DNA of 64,000 bases from Bacteroides sp. CAG:927 (GCA_000431155.1 HF985638.1:5865-69864); one strand, 5' to 3'; shown: positions 44,249 to 53,290, numbered from the stretch's first letter. A program made the numbers and translations. Notes: generated by a model not told the origin, from the letters alone.

Positions 44249-45172
44249 ATGAGTACTAAACAAAAAGTTTTCTTCCCGAATAAAACCTTGAAGATGGTGG
44301 GTGAAATTTATTTCCCCGAAGGTTTCGATTCTTCTAAAAAATATCCAAGTATCGTAGTAACGCATCCGGGGAACGGTGTGAAAGAACAGGTAGCTGGACT
44401 GTATGCTAAATTGCTATCGGATAAAGGCTTCGTGACGTTGGCTTTCGATGCTACCCATCAGGGAGAGAGCGAAGGATTACCTCGTTATCTGGAAGACCCA
44501 ACTTCGCGAGTAGAAGATATCCGTTGTGCAATAGACTACCTGGTGACATTGCCATATATCGATGAAGAACGCATCGGGGCTATGGGTATATGCGCTGGTG
44601 CGGGATATTCTATTAACGCAGCACAGACTGAATACCGTATAAAAGCGGTAGCCGGAATCAGCACATGGGATGTAGGCGACAGCCAACGTAACGGTTTCGC
44701 TCGGTGCTGGACTGAAGAAGAAAAGAAACAAATGCTTCGTGAGGTAGCTCTTCAGCGTACACGCGAAGCAAGAGGTGAAGCTCCTCTATATGTTGGCTAC
44801 GTTCCCAATTCTCCGGAAGAAATTAATGAGAACACGTCTGTCATTCAGCGCGAGGCCTACGAATACTATTGTACTCCGCGTGCTTCTCACCCCAATTCAC
44901 ATAATAAGTTCTTGTTCTCATGTAATGATCGTTTAGCGGCATTCAACGCTTTCGACCTGATTGAGACCATTTCTCCCCGTCCCATTCTTTTGATAGTAGG
45001 AAGCAAGGCTGACACTATTTATTTTAGCCAAAACGCTTACGACAAAGCGAATGAGCCGAAAGAAATCTTCCAGATCGAAGGTGCCTCTCATGTCGATTTG
45101 TATGACAAAATGGAGTATGTGAATCCAGCTGTAGAGAAACTCAATACATTCTTTACCAGCAGTTTGAAATAA
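44249..45172 (+). CDS. alpha/beta hydrolase, dienelactone-hydrolase-like
   Basis: 307 residues, no signal peptide, so cytoplasmic. Oxyanion region VVTHPGNGVKEQ. Nucleophile elbow MGICAGAG, with Cys instead of Ser, as in dienelactone hydrolases. An acid in VGSKADT and the C-terminal His in EGASHVDLYD complete the triad. It pairs with an alcohol dehydrogenase 2 bp downstream. A paralogue in the second cassette (50458) has an export signal. The substrate is unknown. Confidence 0.82.
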   Translation: MSTKQKVFFPNKTLKMVGEIYFPEGFDSSKKYPSIVVTHPGNGVKEQVAGLYAKLLSDKGFVTLAFDATHQGESEGLPRYLEDPTSRVEDIRCAIDYLVTLPYIDEERIGAMGICAGAGYSINAAQTEYRIKAVAGISTWDVGDSQRNGFARCWTEEEKKQMLREVALQRTREARGEAPLYVGYVPNSPEEINENTSVIQREAYEYYCTPRASHPNSHNKFLFSCNDRLAAFNAFDLIETISPRPILLIVGSKADTIYFSQNAYDKANEPKEIFQIEGASHVDLYDKMEYVNPAVEKLNTFFTSSLK

Positions 45173-45174
45173 CC

Positions 45175-46347
45175 ATGTTAGGGAATTTCATATATTATAA
45201 TCCTACGAAAGTTTATTTTGGAGATAAAATCCAAAAGATTCTGAGGGAAGAATTGAAAAATTACGGCCCGAAAGTGCTTTTGATTTATGGTAACGGTTCC
45301 ATCAAAACCAACGGCATCTACAAAGAAATTACATCCATTTTACAGGCTGCAGGGAAAGATGTGATAGAATTCCCCGGTGTCATGCCCAATCCAACGACAG
45401 ATAAGCTCTACGAGGGTGCTAAAGTCGCTTGTGATAATGACGTGGATTTGATTTTGGCTGTAGGCGGAGGTTCGACTATCGACTTTGCCAAGGCTGTAAG
45501 TGTTTCGGCATGGTATGACGGAGACCCATGGGAAAAGTTCTATATCAAACAGGAGAATCCAGACAGTGATCAACGTATCATACCTGTCGGTTGCGTATTG
45601 ACGATGGCTGGTACCGGTTCGGAAATGAACGGTGGCTCGGTCATTACCAATCATAAGACAAAACAAAAAATCGGTAAGGGTTTCGGAATAAATGGAACGC
45701 CAAAATTCTCCATACTCAATCCTCGCTATACAATCTCTGTTCCGAAGTATCAGATGGTAGCAGGAATCTTTGATACTATGAGTCATATTATGGAGCAATA
45801 TTTCTCTGGGACAGATGATAATACGTCTGACTATATGGCAGAAGGACTGATGCGTTCTCTCATACATAGTAGTAGGATTGCAGTGAAGAATCCGAACGAT
45901 TATGACGCCCGTTCCAATATTATGTGGACTGCTACATGGGCATTGAACTCTTTTATAGGAAAAGAGAAAAGCCAAGATTGGATGGTACATATGATTGGTC
46001 AGGCTATTGGGGCATATACCGATTCCACACATGGAATGACTCTCTCGGCAGTCTCTATCGCTTACTATCGTCATATACTCCCATTTGGGTTGAAAAAGTT
46101 CGCACGATTCGCAACTAATGTATGGAATATCCCCGCAACCAACAAATCAGAAGAACAGCTTGCTAACGAAGGATTGGATGCTTTGTATGAGTGGATGATA
46201 GAACTCGGCGTTACTACAAAAGTCAGTGCGTTAGGCGTTACAGAGGATATGCTGAACAGTATTGTCAATGCAGCATTTATTCTGGACGGAGGATTTAAAA
46301 CCCTGACGCGGAAAGATGTCATATCCATACTGCGTGAAAGTCTTTGA
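45175..46347 (+). CDS. YqhD-like iron-type alcohol dehydrogenase
   Basis: 390 residues. NAD(P)-binding loop AVGGGSTIDFAKAV, and metal ligands in GIFDTMSHIMEQ and MVHMIGQAIGAYTDSTHGM (Asp and three His). The closest known pattern is E. coli YqhD/butanol dehydrogenase, an NADPH-dependent reductase of short and reactive aldehydes. Aldehyde reduction is family knowledge; the substrate here is inference. The paralogue at 52116 has the same length and is about two-thirds identical by eye. Confidence 0.88.
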   Translation: MLGNFIYYNPTKVYFGDKIQKILREELKNYGPKVLLIYGNGSIKTNGIYKEITSILQAAGKDVIEFPGVMPNPTTDKLYEGAKVACDNDVDLILAVGGGSTIDFAKAVSVSAWYDGDPWEKFYIKQENPDSDQRIIPVGCVLTMAGTGSEMNGGSVITNHKTKQKIGKGFGINGTPKFSILNPRYTISVPKYQMVAGIFDTMSHIMEQYFSGTDDNTSDYMAEGLMRSLIHSSRIAVKNPNDYDARSNIMWTATWALNSFIGKEKSQDWMVHMIGQAIGAYTDSTHGMTLSAVSIAYYRHILPFGLKKFARFATNVWNIPATNKSEEQLANEGLDALYEWMIELGVTTKVSALGVTEDMLNSIVNAAFILDGGFKTLTRKDVISILRESL

Positions 46348-46440
46348 CAAGTATATGAATATAACAATTCATAAAGCGAAGTTCAAACTCATTCTGAATA
46401 AGAATTATTGAGAAATCCTACGATGCTCAAAATTTAATAA

Positions 46441-46470
46441 ATAGGCAATTTCAATCGAATTGCCTATTTA
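46441..46470 (+). terminator. terminator after the alcohol dehydrogenase
   Basis: ATAGGCAATT (46441-46450) pairs with AATTGCCTAT (46458-46467), followed by TTTATAT. Confidence 0.55.
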
Positions 46471-46481
46471 TATATTATTCT

Positions 46482-46546
46482 GTAATAGGGGTTGTCATCT
46501 CAGTAATCCATATACCATTCTAATTGTGGTTTTGATATAATTTTGC
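46482..46546 (+). promoter_or_regulatory. operator copy 3 and promoter of the flavodoxin unit
   Basis: 36-bp operator 46482-46517, then exactly 20 bp to the minus-7 box TAATTTTGC (46538-46546). Same half-site pattern as copies 1 and 2. Confidence 0.7.
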
Positions 46547-46594
46547 AAATATGAAAACAAGAAAGATCATTATTTGCACCAATATTTTTCTGAT

Positions 46595-47290
46595 ATGGAG
46601 AGACGAAAATTTTTAAGAAATAGTTTACTGACTGCTGGAGGAATTCTACTCAGCGGATCGGTTATTTCCCGTATTCTGAAAGACAACAAACCAGATGATG
46701 CCCCTCGTCCCACGATAATAGAAAAAATATGCCACGGGAATGGTAAAAATGTTCTTGTGCTTATGAGTGCGGGTACTCGGCAGGGAAATACAGACCGGCT
46801 GACAGATGCCTATATAAGAGGCGTGTCTGAGAAAGGGCACAGTGTGACTAAAATATATTTGGGGAGTATGCGTATGGCGGGATGCAGAGGATGTGGTGCT
46901 TGCCAACGTAATGGAAATCGATGTGTTGTACAAGATGATATGCAACAGATTTATTCGCTTTTTACTGCATGCGATACACTGGTGATGGCTTCGCCGCTCT
47001 ATTTCTGGACTATCACAGCTAAATTGAAGTCTTTTATCGAGCGACTTTACGCGATATCTGTTGACGATAAATATCCCGAAAAAGAAACCGTATTGTTAAT
47101 GACTTCCGGTGATAATAACAAGAATACTTTTGATCACGCTTTGAGTTATTTCCATATTATCAGCGATGTGTTAGGAGGGAAAGAGGTCGGAACTTATCTG
47201 GCAGGAGGTTGTACAGGATGTGAAAATATTGCCCGTCAAATAGCCCCTGAACATATTGAAAAAGCCTACTTAATGGGATTGGAATTATAA
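46595..47290 (+). CDS. Tat-exported flavodoxin-fold oxidoreductase
   Basis: 231 residues from ATG 46595. A TTG seven codons upstream is in frame but less likely. N-terminus MERRKFLRNSLLTAGGILLSG is a twin-arginine signal (RRKFL). Then the NADPH-dependent FMN reductase fold: VLVLMSAGTRQGNTDRL, CRGCGACQRNGNRC (three Cys, as in related multi-Cys reductases), and MASPLYFWTITAKLK. Export in folded form with bound flavin is inferred. It is followed 19 bp later by a lipoprotein gene. Confidence 0.78.
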   Translation: MERRKFLRNSLLTAGGILLSGSVISRILKDNKPDDAPRPTIIEKICHGNGKNVLVLMSAGTRQGNTDRLTDAYIRGVSEKGHSVTKIYLGSMRMAGCRGCGACQRNGNRCVVQDDMQQIYSLFTACDTLVMASPLYFWTITAKLKSFIERLYAISVDDKYPEKETVLLMTSGDNNKNTFDHALSYFHIISDVLGGKEVGTYLAGGCTGCENIARQIAPEHIEKAYLMGLEL

Positions 47291-47309
47291 CCATAAAAAT
47301 AGAACCGAT

Positions 47310-47858
47310 ATGAACCGATATGCTTTTATAATAGTCATGCTGTATGTTGCTGCAGTATTATCGCTGACTTCATGCAATCCTGATGATGAACCTGCAATAG
47401 TTAATAAGGATACTGTCTTGACTCCCGGCAACGATAATTCAGAAAATGGTGACGATAAAAACGAGAATGGCAACACAAATAGTGGAGGAGAACATCAAAT
47501 GAATAGAAACATTATAGTTCGTGTAGGCGATCGGAGTTTTGCCGCAAAACTTGAAAACAATGCAACCGCACATGCCTTCGCAACATTACTACCAATGACG
47601 GTAACTATGAATGAGATGAATGGTAATGAAAAATACCATTATTTATCAGAGAACCTGCCTACAAATAATTATCGTCCGGGAACAATCAATAATGGTGATC
47701 TGATGCTTTATGGTTCCAATTGTTTAGTTATCTTTTATGAGACGTTTGCATCGTCTTACAGCTACACCCGTTTAGGAAGGCTTGATAATCCGTCGGAGCT
47801 GGCTTCGGCTCTTGGACGAAGCAATGTGGTCGTAACTTTTGAAACCAGTAATAACTAA
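47310..47858 (+). CDS. cyclophilin-like lipoprotein
   Basis: 182 residues. Lipobox SLTSC at the end of the signal peptide, then a Gly/Asn-rich linker. The C-terminal ~115 residues form a cyclophilin-like domain: VRVGDRSFAAKLENNATAHAF, then LPMTVTMNEMNGNEKYHYL, GDLMLYGSNCLVIFYETF and YTRLGRLD. These bacterial cyclophilin-like proteins are not proven isomerases. The related secreted protein at 51542 is in cassette 2. Confidence 0.78.
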   Translation: MNRYAFIIVMLYVAAVLSLTSCNPDDEPAIVNKDTVLTPGNDNSENGDDKNENGNTNSGGEHQMNRNIIVRVGDRSFAAKLENNATAHAFATLLPMTVTMNEMNGNEKYHYLSENLPTNNYRPGTINNGDLMLYGSNCLVIFYETFASSYSYTRLGRLDNPSELASALGRSNVVVTFETSNN

Positions 47859-47871
47859 AACAATATATTAA

Positions 47872-48720
47872 ATGAAACTTATTAAAGATACTGAGTTCGA
47901 GGGAGAACGTCCCTTGTTTGAATCACATGACCTCCGTCTGGAGAATGTGATTATTCGTGCCGGAGAATCTGCCATCAAAGAGTGCAGCAACATCGAAGCG
48001 ATCAAATGCCGTTTTGAGGGTAATTACCCTTTCTGGCATGTACATGTTCTCAAAATTGACCGTTGCTATTTCGATGTCGGAGGTCGTTCTGCCTTGTGGT
48101 ATTGTGATAATCTAAAGATGACGGATACCATAATTGATGCCCCGAAAATGTTCCGGGAAATAAGTGAAATGGACATCGAAAATGTTGTTATGAATGATGC
48201 CGATGAGGTGTTTTGGCGTTGTAACAAAATCCGCATAAAGAATCTCAAATTGCATGGCGGCACTTATCCTTTCATGTTCAGCAACGACATTTATGTGGAC
48301 GGGTTGGAGAGTGATAGCAAGTATGTGTTCCAATATGTGAAGAATGTGGAAATCCACAATGCAAGAATTACGACAAAGGATGCTTTTTGGGAAACGGAGA
48401 ATGTAACGATTTACGATTCCGAACTCAATGGCGAATACCTTGGCTGGCACTCGAAGAATTTACGACTGATTAACTGCCATATAACTGGAGAACAACCGCT
48501 TTGCTATGCACATGATCTTATTCTTGAAAATTGCACATTTGGTTCTGATTGTGATCGGGCTTTTGAGTACAGTTCATTACAAGCCGATATTCGCGGAGCT
48601 ATCACCAATATCAAAAACCCGATGTCTGGACGCATTGTAGCCGACAAGATAGGTTCGATAACAATAGACAATAACATCAAGGCTCCAGCAGATTGTCAAA
48701 TCTGTATCAGAAACGAATAA
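47872..48720 (+). CDS. DUF3737 right-handed beta-helix protein
   Basis: 282 residues of repeated short strands (LRLENVIIRAGESAIKECSNIEAIKC..., SKNLRLINCHITGEQPLCY). It belongs to DUF3737, predicted pectin-lyase-like fold, found in gut Bacteroidetes and Firmicutes next to oxidoreductases. No signal peptide. Activity unknown. Last gene of the transcription unit starting at 46546; it converges with regulator 3. Confidence 0.82.
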   Translation: MKLIKDTEFEGERPLFESHDLRLENVIIRAGESAIKECSNIEAIKCRFEGNYPFWHVHVLKIDRCYFDVGGRSALWYCDNLKMTDTIIDAPKMFREISEMDIENVVMNDADEVFWRCNKIRIKNLKLHGGTYPFMFSNDIYVDGLESDSKYVFQYVKNVEIHNARITTKDAFWETENVTIYDSELNGEYLGWHSKNLRLINCHITGEQPLCYAHDLILENCTFGSDCDRAFEYSSLQADIRGAITNIKNPMSGRIVADKIGSITIDNNIKAPADCQICIRNE

Positions 48721-48805
48721 TCCTGTTTACAATGCAGACCTCGAAATCATGAAAAGTCATTAAATTGATTTATCATGATGTTCTATACAATTGCCCAGTT
48801 CGTGG

Positions 48806-49726
48806 TTATTGATTACGCTTTTGCATTTGTTTTCTGAATTCGGTAGGACTTTGTTTTGTAATCCTTTTGAAAAGACGCGCAAAGTGCTGAGGATGCTGAA
48901 ATCCAAGCTCATAGGCTATAATGCTTATATCGTCGTTTGTTGAAGCAAGACGATGCTTGGCTCTTAAAACGACATAATTTGCAATAAATTCCTGAGCTGT
49001 AGCACCAGACCCTTTTTTTACCAAATCACCAAAATAACCGGGCGTAAGATTGGCAAGTTCGGCGAAATAAGAAACAGTAGGGATTCCTTCATATCCACGC
49101 CCGCTTTCATAGTATTCTTTGAGATTTTTTTCAAACATACTTATTACCGCTGAATTGGCTTTCTTGCGCGTAATGAACTGACGTTCATAAAATCTTGCGA
49201 GATAATCAAGCAATACCAAAATCTGACTGGATATCACATCTGATGAATGATTGTCAATAGGATATTCCACTTCGCGCTTTATTCTATCAAGACACTCCAT
49301 AAAGAGAGCCTTTTCCGAGCCGGATAGATGCAGAGCTTCTCGCTCAGAATAATCAAAAAAAGAATATCTGCTTATTTTATCACCGAGTGGTGTGCGGTAA
49401 ATCAGGTCTGGATGGAACAACACCCCTACGACATCAGGTCTAATTTCATCGTTTTCAGAGTCAATACCAATAATCTGCCCGGGAGAGAAACAAACGACCG
49501 TACCATCCTGATAGTCGTATGGCTGAAGACCATATCTCAGTTTACAGGAAATTTCATTTTTGAAGAACACAGCATATACATTATAGTCAATATTAACGTG
49601 GTTGACGACATTCTTAGCTTGCTTCAAATCAATGACTGTTGCAAGAGGATTGTAAGTATCAAGTCCATAGAGCTTGTTGTAGGTATCTATGGAGTCAAGT
49701 CTTATTATGTTATTTGTATTTCCCAT
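48806..49726 (-). CDS. AraC-family regulator 3
   Basis: 306 residues. The C-terminal AraC domain has FAELANLTPGYFGDLVKKGSGATAQEFI and IAYELGFQHPQHFARLFKRITKQSPTEFR. The sensor domain resembles regulator 2 throughout (MGNTNNIIRLDSIDTYNKLYGLDTYNP). Divergent from cassette 2, which it probably controls. Its minus-7 box TAAATTTGC (49738-49730) lies only 3 nt before the ATG, suggesting a leaderless mRNA. Confidence 0.87.
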   Translation of the reverse strand: MGNTNNIIRLDSIDTYNKLYGLDTYNPLATVIDLKQAKNVVNHVNIDYNVYAVFFKNEISCKLRYGLQPYDYQDGTVVCFSPGQIIGIDSENDEIRPDVVGVLFHPDLIYRTPLGDKISRYSFFDYSEREALHLSGSEKALFMECLDRIKREVEYPIDNHSSDVISSQILVLLDYLARFYERQFITRKKANSAVISMFEKNLKEYYESGRGYEGIPTVSYFAELANLTPGYFGDLVKKGSGATAQEFIANYVVLRAKHRLASTNDDISIIAYELGFQHPQHFARLFKRITKQSPTEFRKQMQKRNQ

Positions 49727-49729
49727 GAT

Positions 49730-49738
49730 GCAAATTTA
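49730..49738 (-). promoter_or_regulatory. promoter abutting the araC3 start codon
   Basis: TAAATTTGC on the minus strand, then ATC and the ATG at 49726. Same tight spacing as at 16938. Confidence 0.5.
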
Positions 49739-49769
49739 CTCATTTTCCCGTCAATTAATACGGTGATTT

Positions 49770-49833
49770 GAAATATGGGTACACATTACCCAAATAGAGG
49801 TCTGAATTGGCGTATATCTCTTGTTAACTTTGC
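49770..49833 (+). promoter_or_regulatory. promoter of cassette 2 with a diverged operator-like segment
   Basis: Minus-7 box TAACTTTGC (49825-49833). The 36 bp ending about 19 bp upstream (49770-49805) keep the AAT-N2-GGGT core of the cassette 1 operators but little else, so this is a weak match. Confidence 0.45.
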
Positions 49834-49879
49834 ATTATCCAATTTTGTTGTTAAATCAGAAATAAAATCATAAATTAAA

Positions 49880-50452
49880 ATGAAGAAATTCGTAGCATCA
49901 ATCATGGCTGTTCTGGCACTATCTCTTACAGCCTGTGCCGGTAACACAGACGGCAGTTCGTCAGATAATGCCAAACCTAATTCCGTCCTTGTGGCATATT
50001 TTTCTGCTCAGGGGCATACCAAGGCATTGGCCGAGAAAATTTCTGTAGCAACCGATGGCACTCTATTTGAGATAGAGCCGGTGACCCCCTATACAGAAGC
50101 AGATCTCGATGGATGGAATGACAGTGCCCGAGGAACAAGAGAATCGAAAGACCGAACCACTCGGCCCGAGATAAAAAACAAGGTAAACGACTTTGAAAAA
50201 TACGACACGATATATCTCGGTTTCCCAATATGGTGGTACACCGCACCGACCATCATTAACACATTTCTTGAAGGCTACAACACTGCCGGAAAGACAATAA
50301 TTCCATTTGCTACCTCAGGCGGGAGCGGCTTCGGCGATACAGAAAAAGACCTGAAAGTATCGGCTCCTGATGCAAAATTCAACCCCGGGAAAGTAATCAA
50401 CAATGCTACTCAGCAACAAGTGAATGAATGGGTTAAAACCGTAAGCAATTAA
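49880..50452 (+). CDS. flavodoxin-like lipoprotein
   Basis: 190 residues. Lipobox SLTAC with Cys19, then the flavodoxin fold: VLVAYFSAQGHTKALAEKI (FMN phosphate loop), PIWWYTAPTIINTFLEGYN and FATSGGSGFGDTEKDL. Membrane-anchored on the outside of the inner membrane or in the outer membrane. First gene of cassette 2. The six genes that follow are tightly spaced. Confidence 0.85.
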   Translation: MKKFVASIMAVLALSLTACAGNTDGSSSDNAKPNSVLVAYFSAQGHTKALAEKISVATDGTLFEIEPVTPYTEADLDGWNDSARGTRESKDRTTRPEIKNKVNDFEKYDTIYLGFPIWWYTAPTIINTFLEGYNTAGKTIIPFATSGGSGFGDTEKDLKVSAPDAKFNPGKVINNATQQQVNEWVKTVSN

Positions 50453-50457
50453 ATAAT

Positions 50458-51522
50458 ATGAGAACTATAAAATATGTCGTCGCCATCATTGCGACATTTA
50501 CTTCATTTATGGCAACTGCACAAACTACATATAAATATAACAAGCCGGCTGGAGCCGACAATTTCTATCATACCTACTCGGCGAGAGAAAGTCAGGTATC
50601 TTTCCTCAACCAGTATAAAATGAAGGTCGCAGGCACTCTTTTTATTCCTAATTCATTGAAAGATGGCGAAAAATATCCGGCAATCATCGTAGGACACCCT
50701 ATGGGAGCCGTGAAAGAGCAAAGTGCCTTACTGTATGCTCAAAAAATGGCAGAAGCAGGCTTTGTGTCTCTCGCTATAGACTTGCCTTTTTGGGGAGAAA
50801 GCGAGGGAGAACCCCGTAATGCCGTAAGCCCCGATATGTATGCAGAGGCATTTAGTGCCGCTGTTGACTATCTCGGCACACGTCCGTTTGTAAACCGTGA
50901 CGAGATAGGCGTGATTGGTATTTGCGGCAGCGGCAGTTTTGCAATCAGTGCAGCCAAAATCGACCCGCGACTCAAGGCTGTGGCTACGGTTAGCATGTAT
51001 AACATGGGAAATGCCAATCGTCACGGTCTTAAAAAATCGCTTTCTCTTGACCAACGCAAAGCGATTATAGCAGAGGCTGCAGAACGCAGATACGCTGAAT
51101 TTGAAGGAGCGACTACGGAGTTGACAGGCGGAACTGCTGATGAATGGAGCGATACTCTTGATCCAGTACAGAAAGAATTCTATGATTTTTATCGCACTCC
51201 TCGCGGACAATATACCCCCGAAGGAGCGACACCGAAAACCACAACACATCCTACTCTGACTTCAAACGTGAAATTTATGAATTTCTATCCGTTTGAAGAT
51301 ATCGAGACTATATCTCCACGTCCAATGCTATTTATCACCGGGGCTGATGCCCATTCAAGGGAATTCAGCGAGGATGCCTATGCGCGTGCTGCCGAACCCA
51401 AGGAGTTAATCGTAGTACCCGGAGCCGGACACGTAGATTTGTATGACCGCACCGATCTTATTCCTTTTGAAAAACTGATTAGTTTTTTCAAAACAAATCT
51501 CGTTGAAAGTCAATCACATTAA
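50458..51522 (+). CDS. exported alpha/beta hydrolase
   Basis: 354 residues with signal peptide (TIKYVVAIIATFTSFMATAQ). Same family as 44249. Oxyanion region VGHPMGAVKEQ, nucleophile elbow GICGSGSF with Cys at the central place, and C-terminal His in PGAGHVDLYDR. Here a periplasmic or secreted version. Its product may hand a carbonyl compound to the downstream dehydrogenase. Substrate unknown. Confidence 0.82.
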   Translation: MRTIKYVVAIIATFTSFMATAQTTYKYNKPAGADNFYHTYSARESQVSFLNQYKMKVAGTLFIPNSLKDGEKYPAIIVGHPMGAVKEQSALLYAQKMAEAGFVSLAIDLPFWGESEGEPRNAVSPDMYAEAFSAAVDYLGTRPFVNRDEIGVIGICGSGSFAISAAKIDPRLKAVATVSMYNMGNANRHGLKKSLSLDQRKAIIAEAAERRYAEFEGATTELTGGTADEWSDTLDPVQKEFYDFYRTPRGQYTPEGATPKTTTHPTLTSNVKFMNFYPFEDIETISPRPMLFITGADAHSREFSEDAYARAAEPKELIVVPGAGHVDLYDRTDLIPFEKLISFFKTNLVESQSH

Positions 51523-51541
51523 AATAACAAGTATTTGACCT

Positions 51542-52108
51542 ATGAAAAACCTCGGTTTATTCATATCCATTATACTGACAGCACTCATGGCAAACGCGCA
51601 AAATAAAATAGAAATCATAGCAAACGGCCAGACCATGACCGCCACACTTGCCGACACCGAAGCAGCCAGACAACTGCTTACTCGGCTTGATAACGGCCCT
51701 GTTACAATCAGAATGAACGATTACGGCGGCTTTGAAAAAGTGGGGAGCCTCCCTTGGTCGCTCCCTGCATCCAACCGTCAGATTACAACTACAGCCGGAG
51801 ACATAATGCTCTATCAGGGTGATAACATCGTGATATTTTACGGTTCCAACTCATGGTCGTACACTCCTCTTGGCCGTATTGACGGAGCCGGTGTCTCTGA
51901 AATCCGCGATTTCCTGTCGGGAAATTCAATCAATGTGACATTTGCAAAACAAGGGCAATCAGGAATCGATGACATCACTGCCGATACAGACAAAGAGCCT
52001 GAGATATACACTTTGCAAGGTCGTAGAATCTCCCTTGCAGGACGGAAAATATCAGACCTGCCAAAAGGTATATATATCATAAACGGAAAGAAACAACTCA
52101 TAAAATGA
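51542..52108 (+). CDS. secreted cyclophilin-like protein with sorting-type tail
   Basis: 188 residues. Signal peptide LGLFISIILTALMANAQ. Cyclophilin-like domain in residues ~22-130 (IEIIANGQTMTATLADTEAARQLL, GDIMLYQGDNIVIFYGSNSWSYTPLGRID). The last ~40 residues (EIYTLQGRRISLAGRK...PKGIYIINGKKQLIK) form the C-terminal tail of exported Bacteroidales proteins. Partner of the lipoprotein at 47310 in cassette 1. No catalytic evidence. Confidence 0.8.
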   Translation: MKNLGLFISIILTALMANAQNKIEIIANGQTMTATLADTEAARQLLTRLDNGPVTIRMNDYGGFEKVGSLPWSLPASNRQITTTAGDIMLYQGDNIVIFYGSNSWSYTPLGRIDGAGVSEIRDFLSGNSINVTFAKQGQSGIDDITADTDKEPEIYTLQGRRISLAGRKISDLPKGIYIINGKKQLIK

Positions 52109-52115
52109 CCAGATT

Positions 52116-53288
52116 ATGTTAGAAAATTTCATATATGCCAACCCCACTAAGTTATTCTTCGGTGACGAGGCTCAGAAAAATCTCGCAAAAGCTCTCATGC
52201 CTTTCGGGAAAAAGGTATTACTCACTTATGGCGGAGGATCTATCAAGCGCAATGGAGTCTATGATGATGTCATCTCCGCGCTCAAATCCGCCGGTAAAGA
52301 AGTGGTGGAACTACCCGGCGTAATGCCTAATCCTACGGTAGAAAAATTGAACGAGGGCATTAAGGTTGCGCGTGAGAACAACGTGGATTTCATTCTTGCC
52401 GTAGGCGGAGGCTCGACAATCGACTATGCCAAAGCTGTCAGCGTTTCGGCGTGGTATGACGGCGACGCATGGCAGCGATTCTGGGTAAGACAGGAAGACC
52501 CGACACCCGGTGAAAGAATAATCCCGGTAGGTGCTGTTCTGACAATGGCCGGCACCGGTTCGGAGATGAACGGAGGCTCGGTAATCACCAACCACGCCGC
52601 CAAGATGAAAATCGGCAAAGTATTCGGTGAGGATGTGATGCCGAAGTTTGCAGTGCTCAATCCAAAATATACTTTCAGTCTGCCACAACGCCAGATGGTA
52701 GCCGGAATATTCGACACCATGAGCCACATTCTGGAACAGTATTTCTCCGGCGATGACGACAGTACATCCGATTATCTCGCCGAAGGACTTATGCGCTCTG
52801 TAATCGCATCGAGCCGCGTAGCTGTTAAAAATCCGGAGGATTATGAAGCCCGCTCCAACCTCATGTGGTCGGCCACATGGGCACTCAACACCCTCATCGG
52901 CGAGGGCAAACCACAGGACTGGATGGTACACATGATAGGTCAGGCTATAGGTGCATATACTGATGCCACTCACGGCATGACTCTTTCCGGTGTATCAGTG
53001 GCATACTACCGCCACATCATGAGATACGGGCTGAAACGCTTCGTGCGTTTTGCAGAAGTCGTATGGGGCGTTCTTCCTGAAGGAAAGACTGATGAGCAGA
53101 TTGCTTCCGCGGGTATTGAGGCTCTTGAATCATGGATAAAGGAAATAGGCGCAGCTTCCGATATATCATCGCTCGGTGTCACACCTGATATGATCGACGG
53201 AATTGCTGATTCCACCATCATTCTCACAGGCGGCTATAAGACGCTTGACCATGCCGAGATTGTTGACATACTTCGTAATAGCCTCTGA
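52116..53288 (+). CDS. YqhD-like iron-type alcohol dehydrogenase 2
   Basis: 390 residues, same length as 45175 and aligned without gaps by eye. AVGGGSTIDYAKAV nucleotide loop; metal ligands in GIFDTMSHILEQ and MVHMIGQAIGAYTDATHGM. Richer in GC than the cassette 1 copy. Probably reduces aldehydes with NADPH. Downstream, 2 bp away, lies a flavodoxin-type reductase. Confidence 0.88.
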   Translation: MLENFIYANPTKLFFGDEAQKNLAKALMPFGKKVLLTYGGGSIKRNGVYDDVISALKSAGKEVVELPGVMPNPTVEKLNEGIKVARENNVDFILAVGGGSTIDYAKAVSVSAWYDGDAWQRFWVRQEDPTPGERIIPVGAVLTMAGTGSEMNGGSVITNHAAKMKIGKVFGEDVMPKFAVLNPKYTFSLPQRQMVAGIFDTMSHILEQYFSGDDDSTSDYLAEGLMRSVIASSRVAVKNPEDYEARSNLMWSATWALNTLIGEGKPQDWMVHMIGQAIGAYTDATHGMTLSGVSVAYYRHIMRYGLKRFVRFAEVVWGVLPEGKTDEQIASAGIEALESWIKEIGAASDISSLGVTPDMIDGIADSTIILTGGYKTLDHAEIVDILRNSL

Positions 53289-53290
53289 CT

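Noticed and set aside
45340..46074. 244-codon ORF antisense to the first alcohol dehydrogenase (and 52311-52973 antisense to the second)
   Set aside because: Both mirror strongly conserved dehydrogenase sequence, so they are shadows of the coding strand.
46574..46594. TTG start for the Tat-exported flavodoxin
   Set aside because: The ATG at 46595 places the twin-arginine motif at the very N-terminus, as usual for Tat signals.
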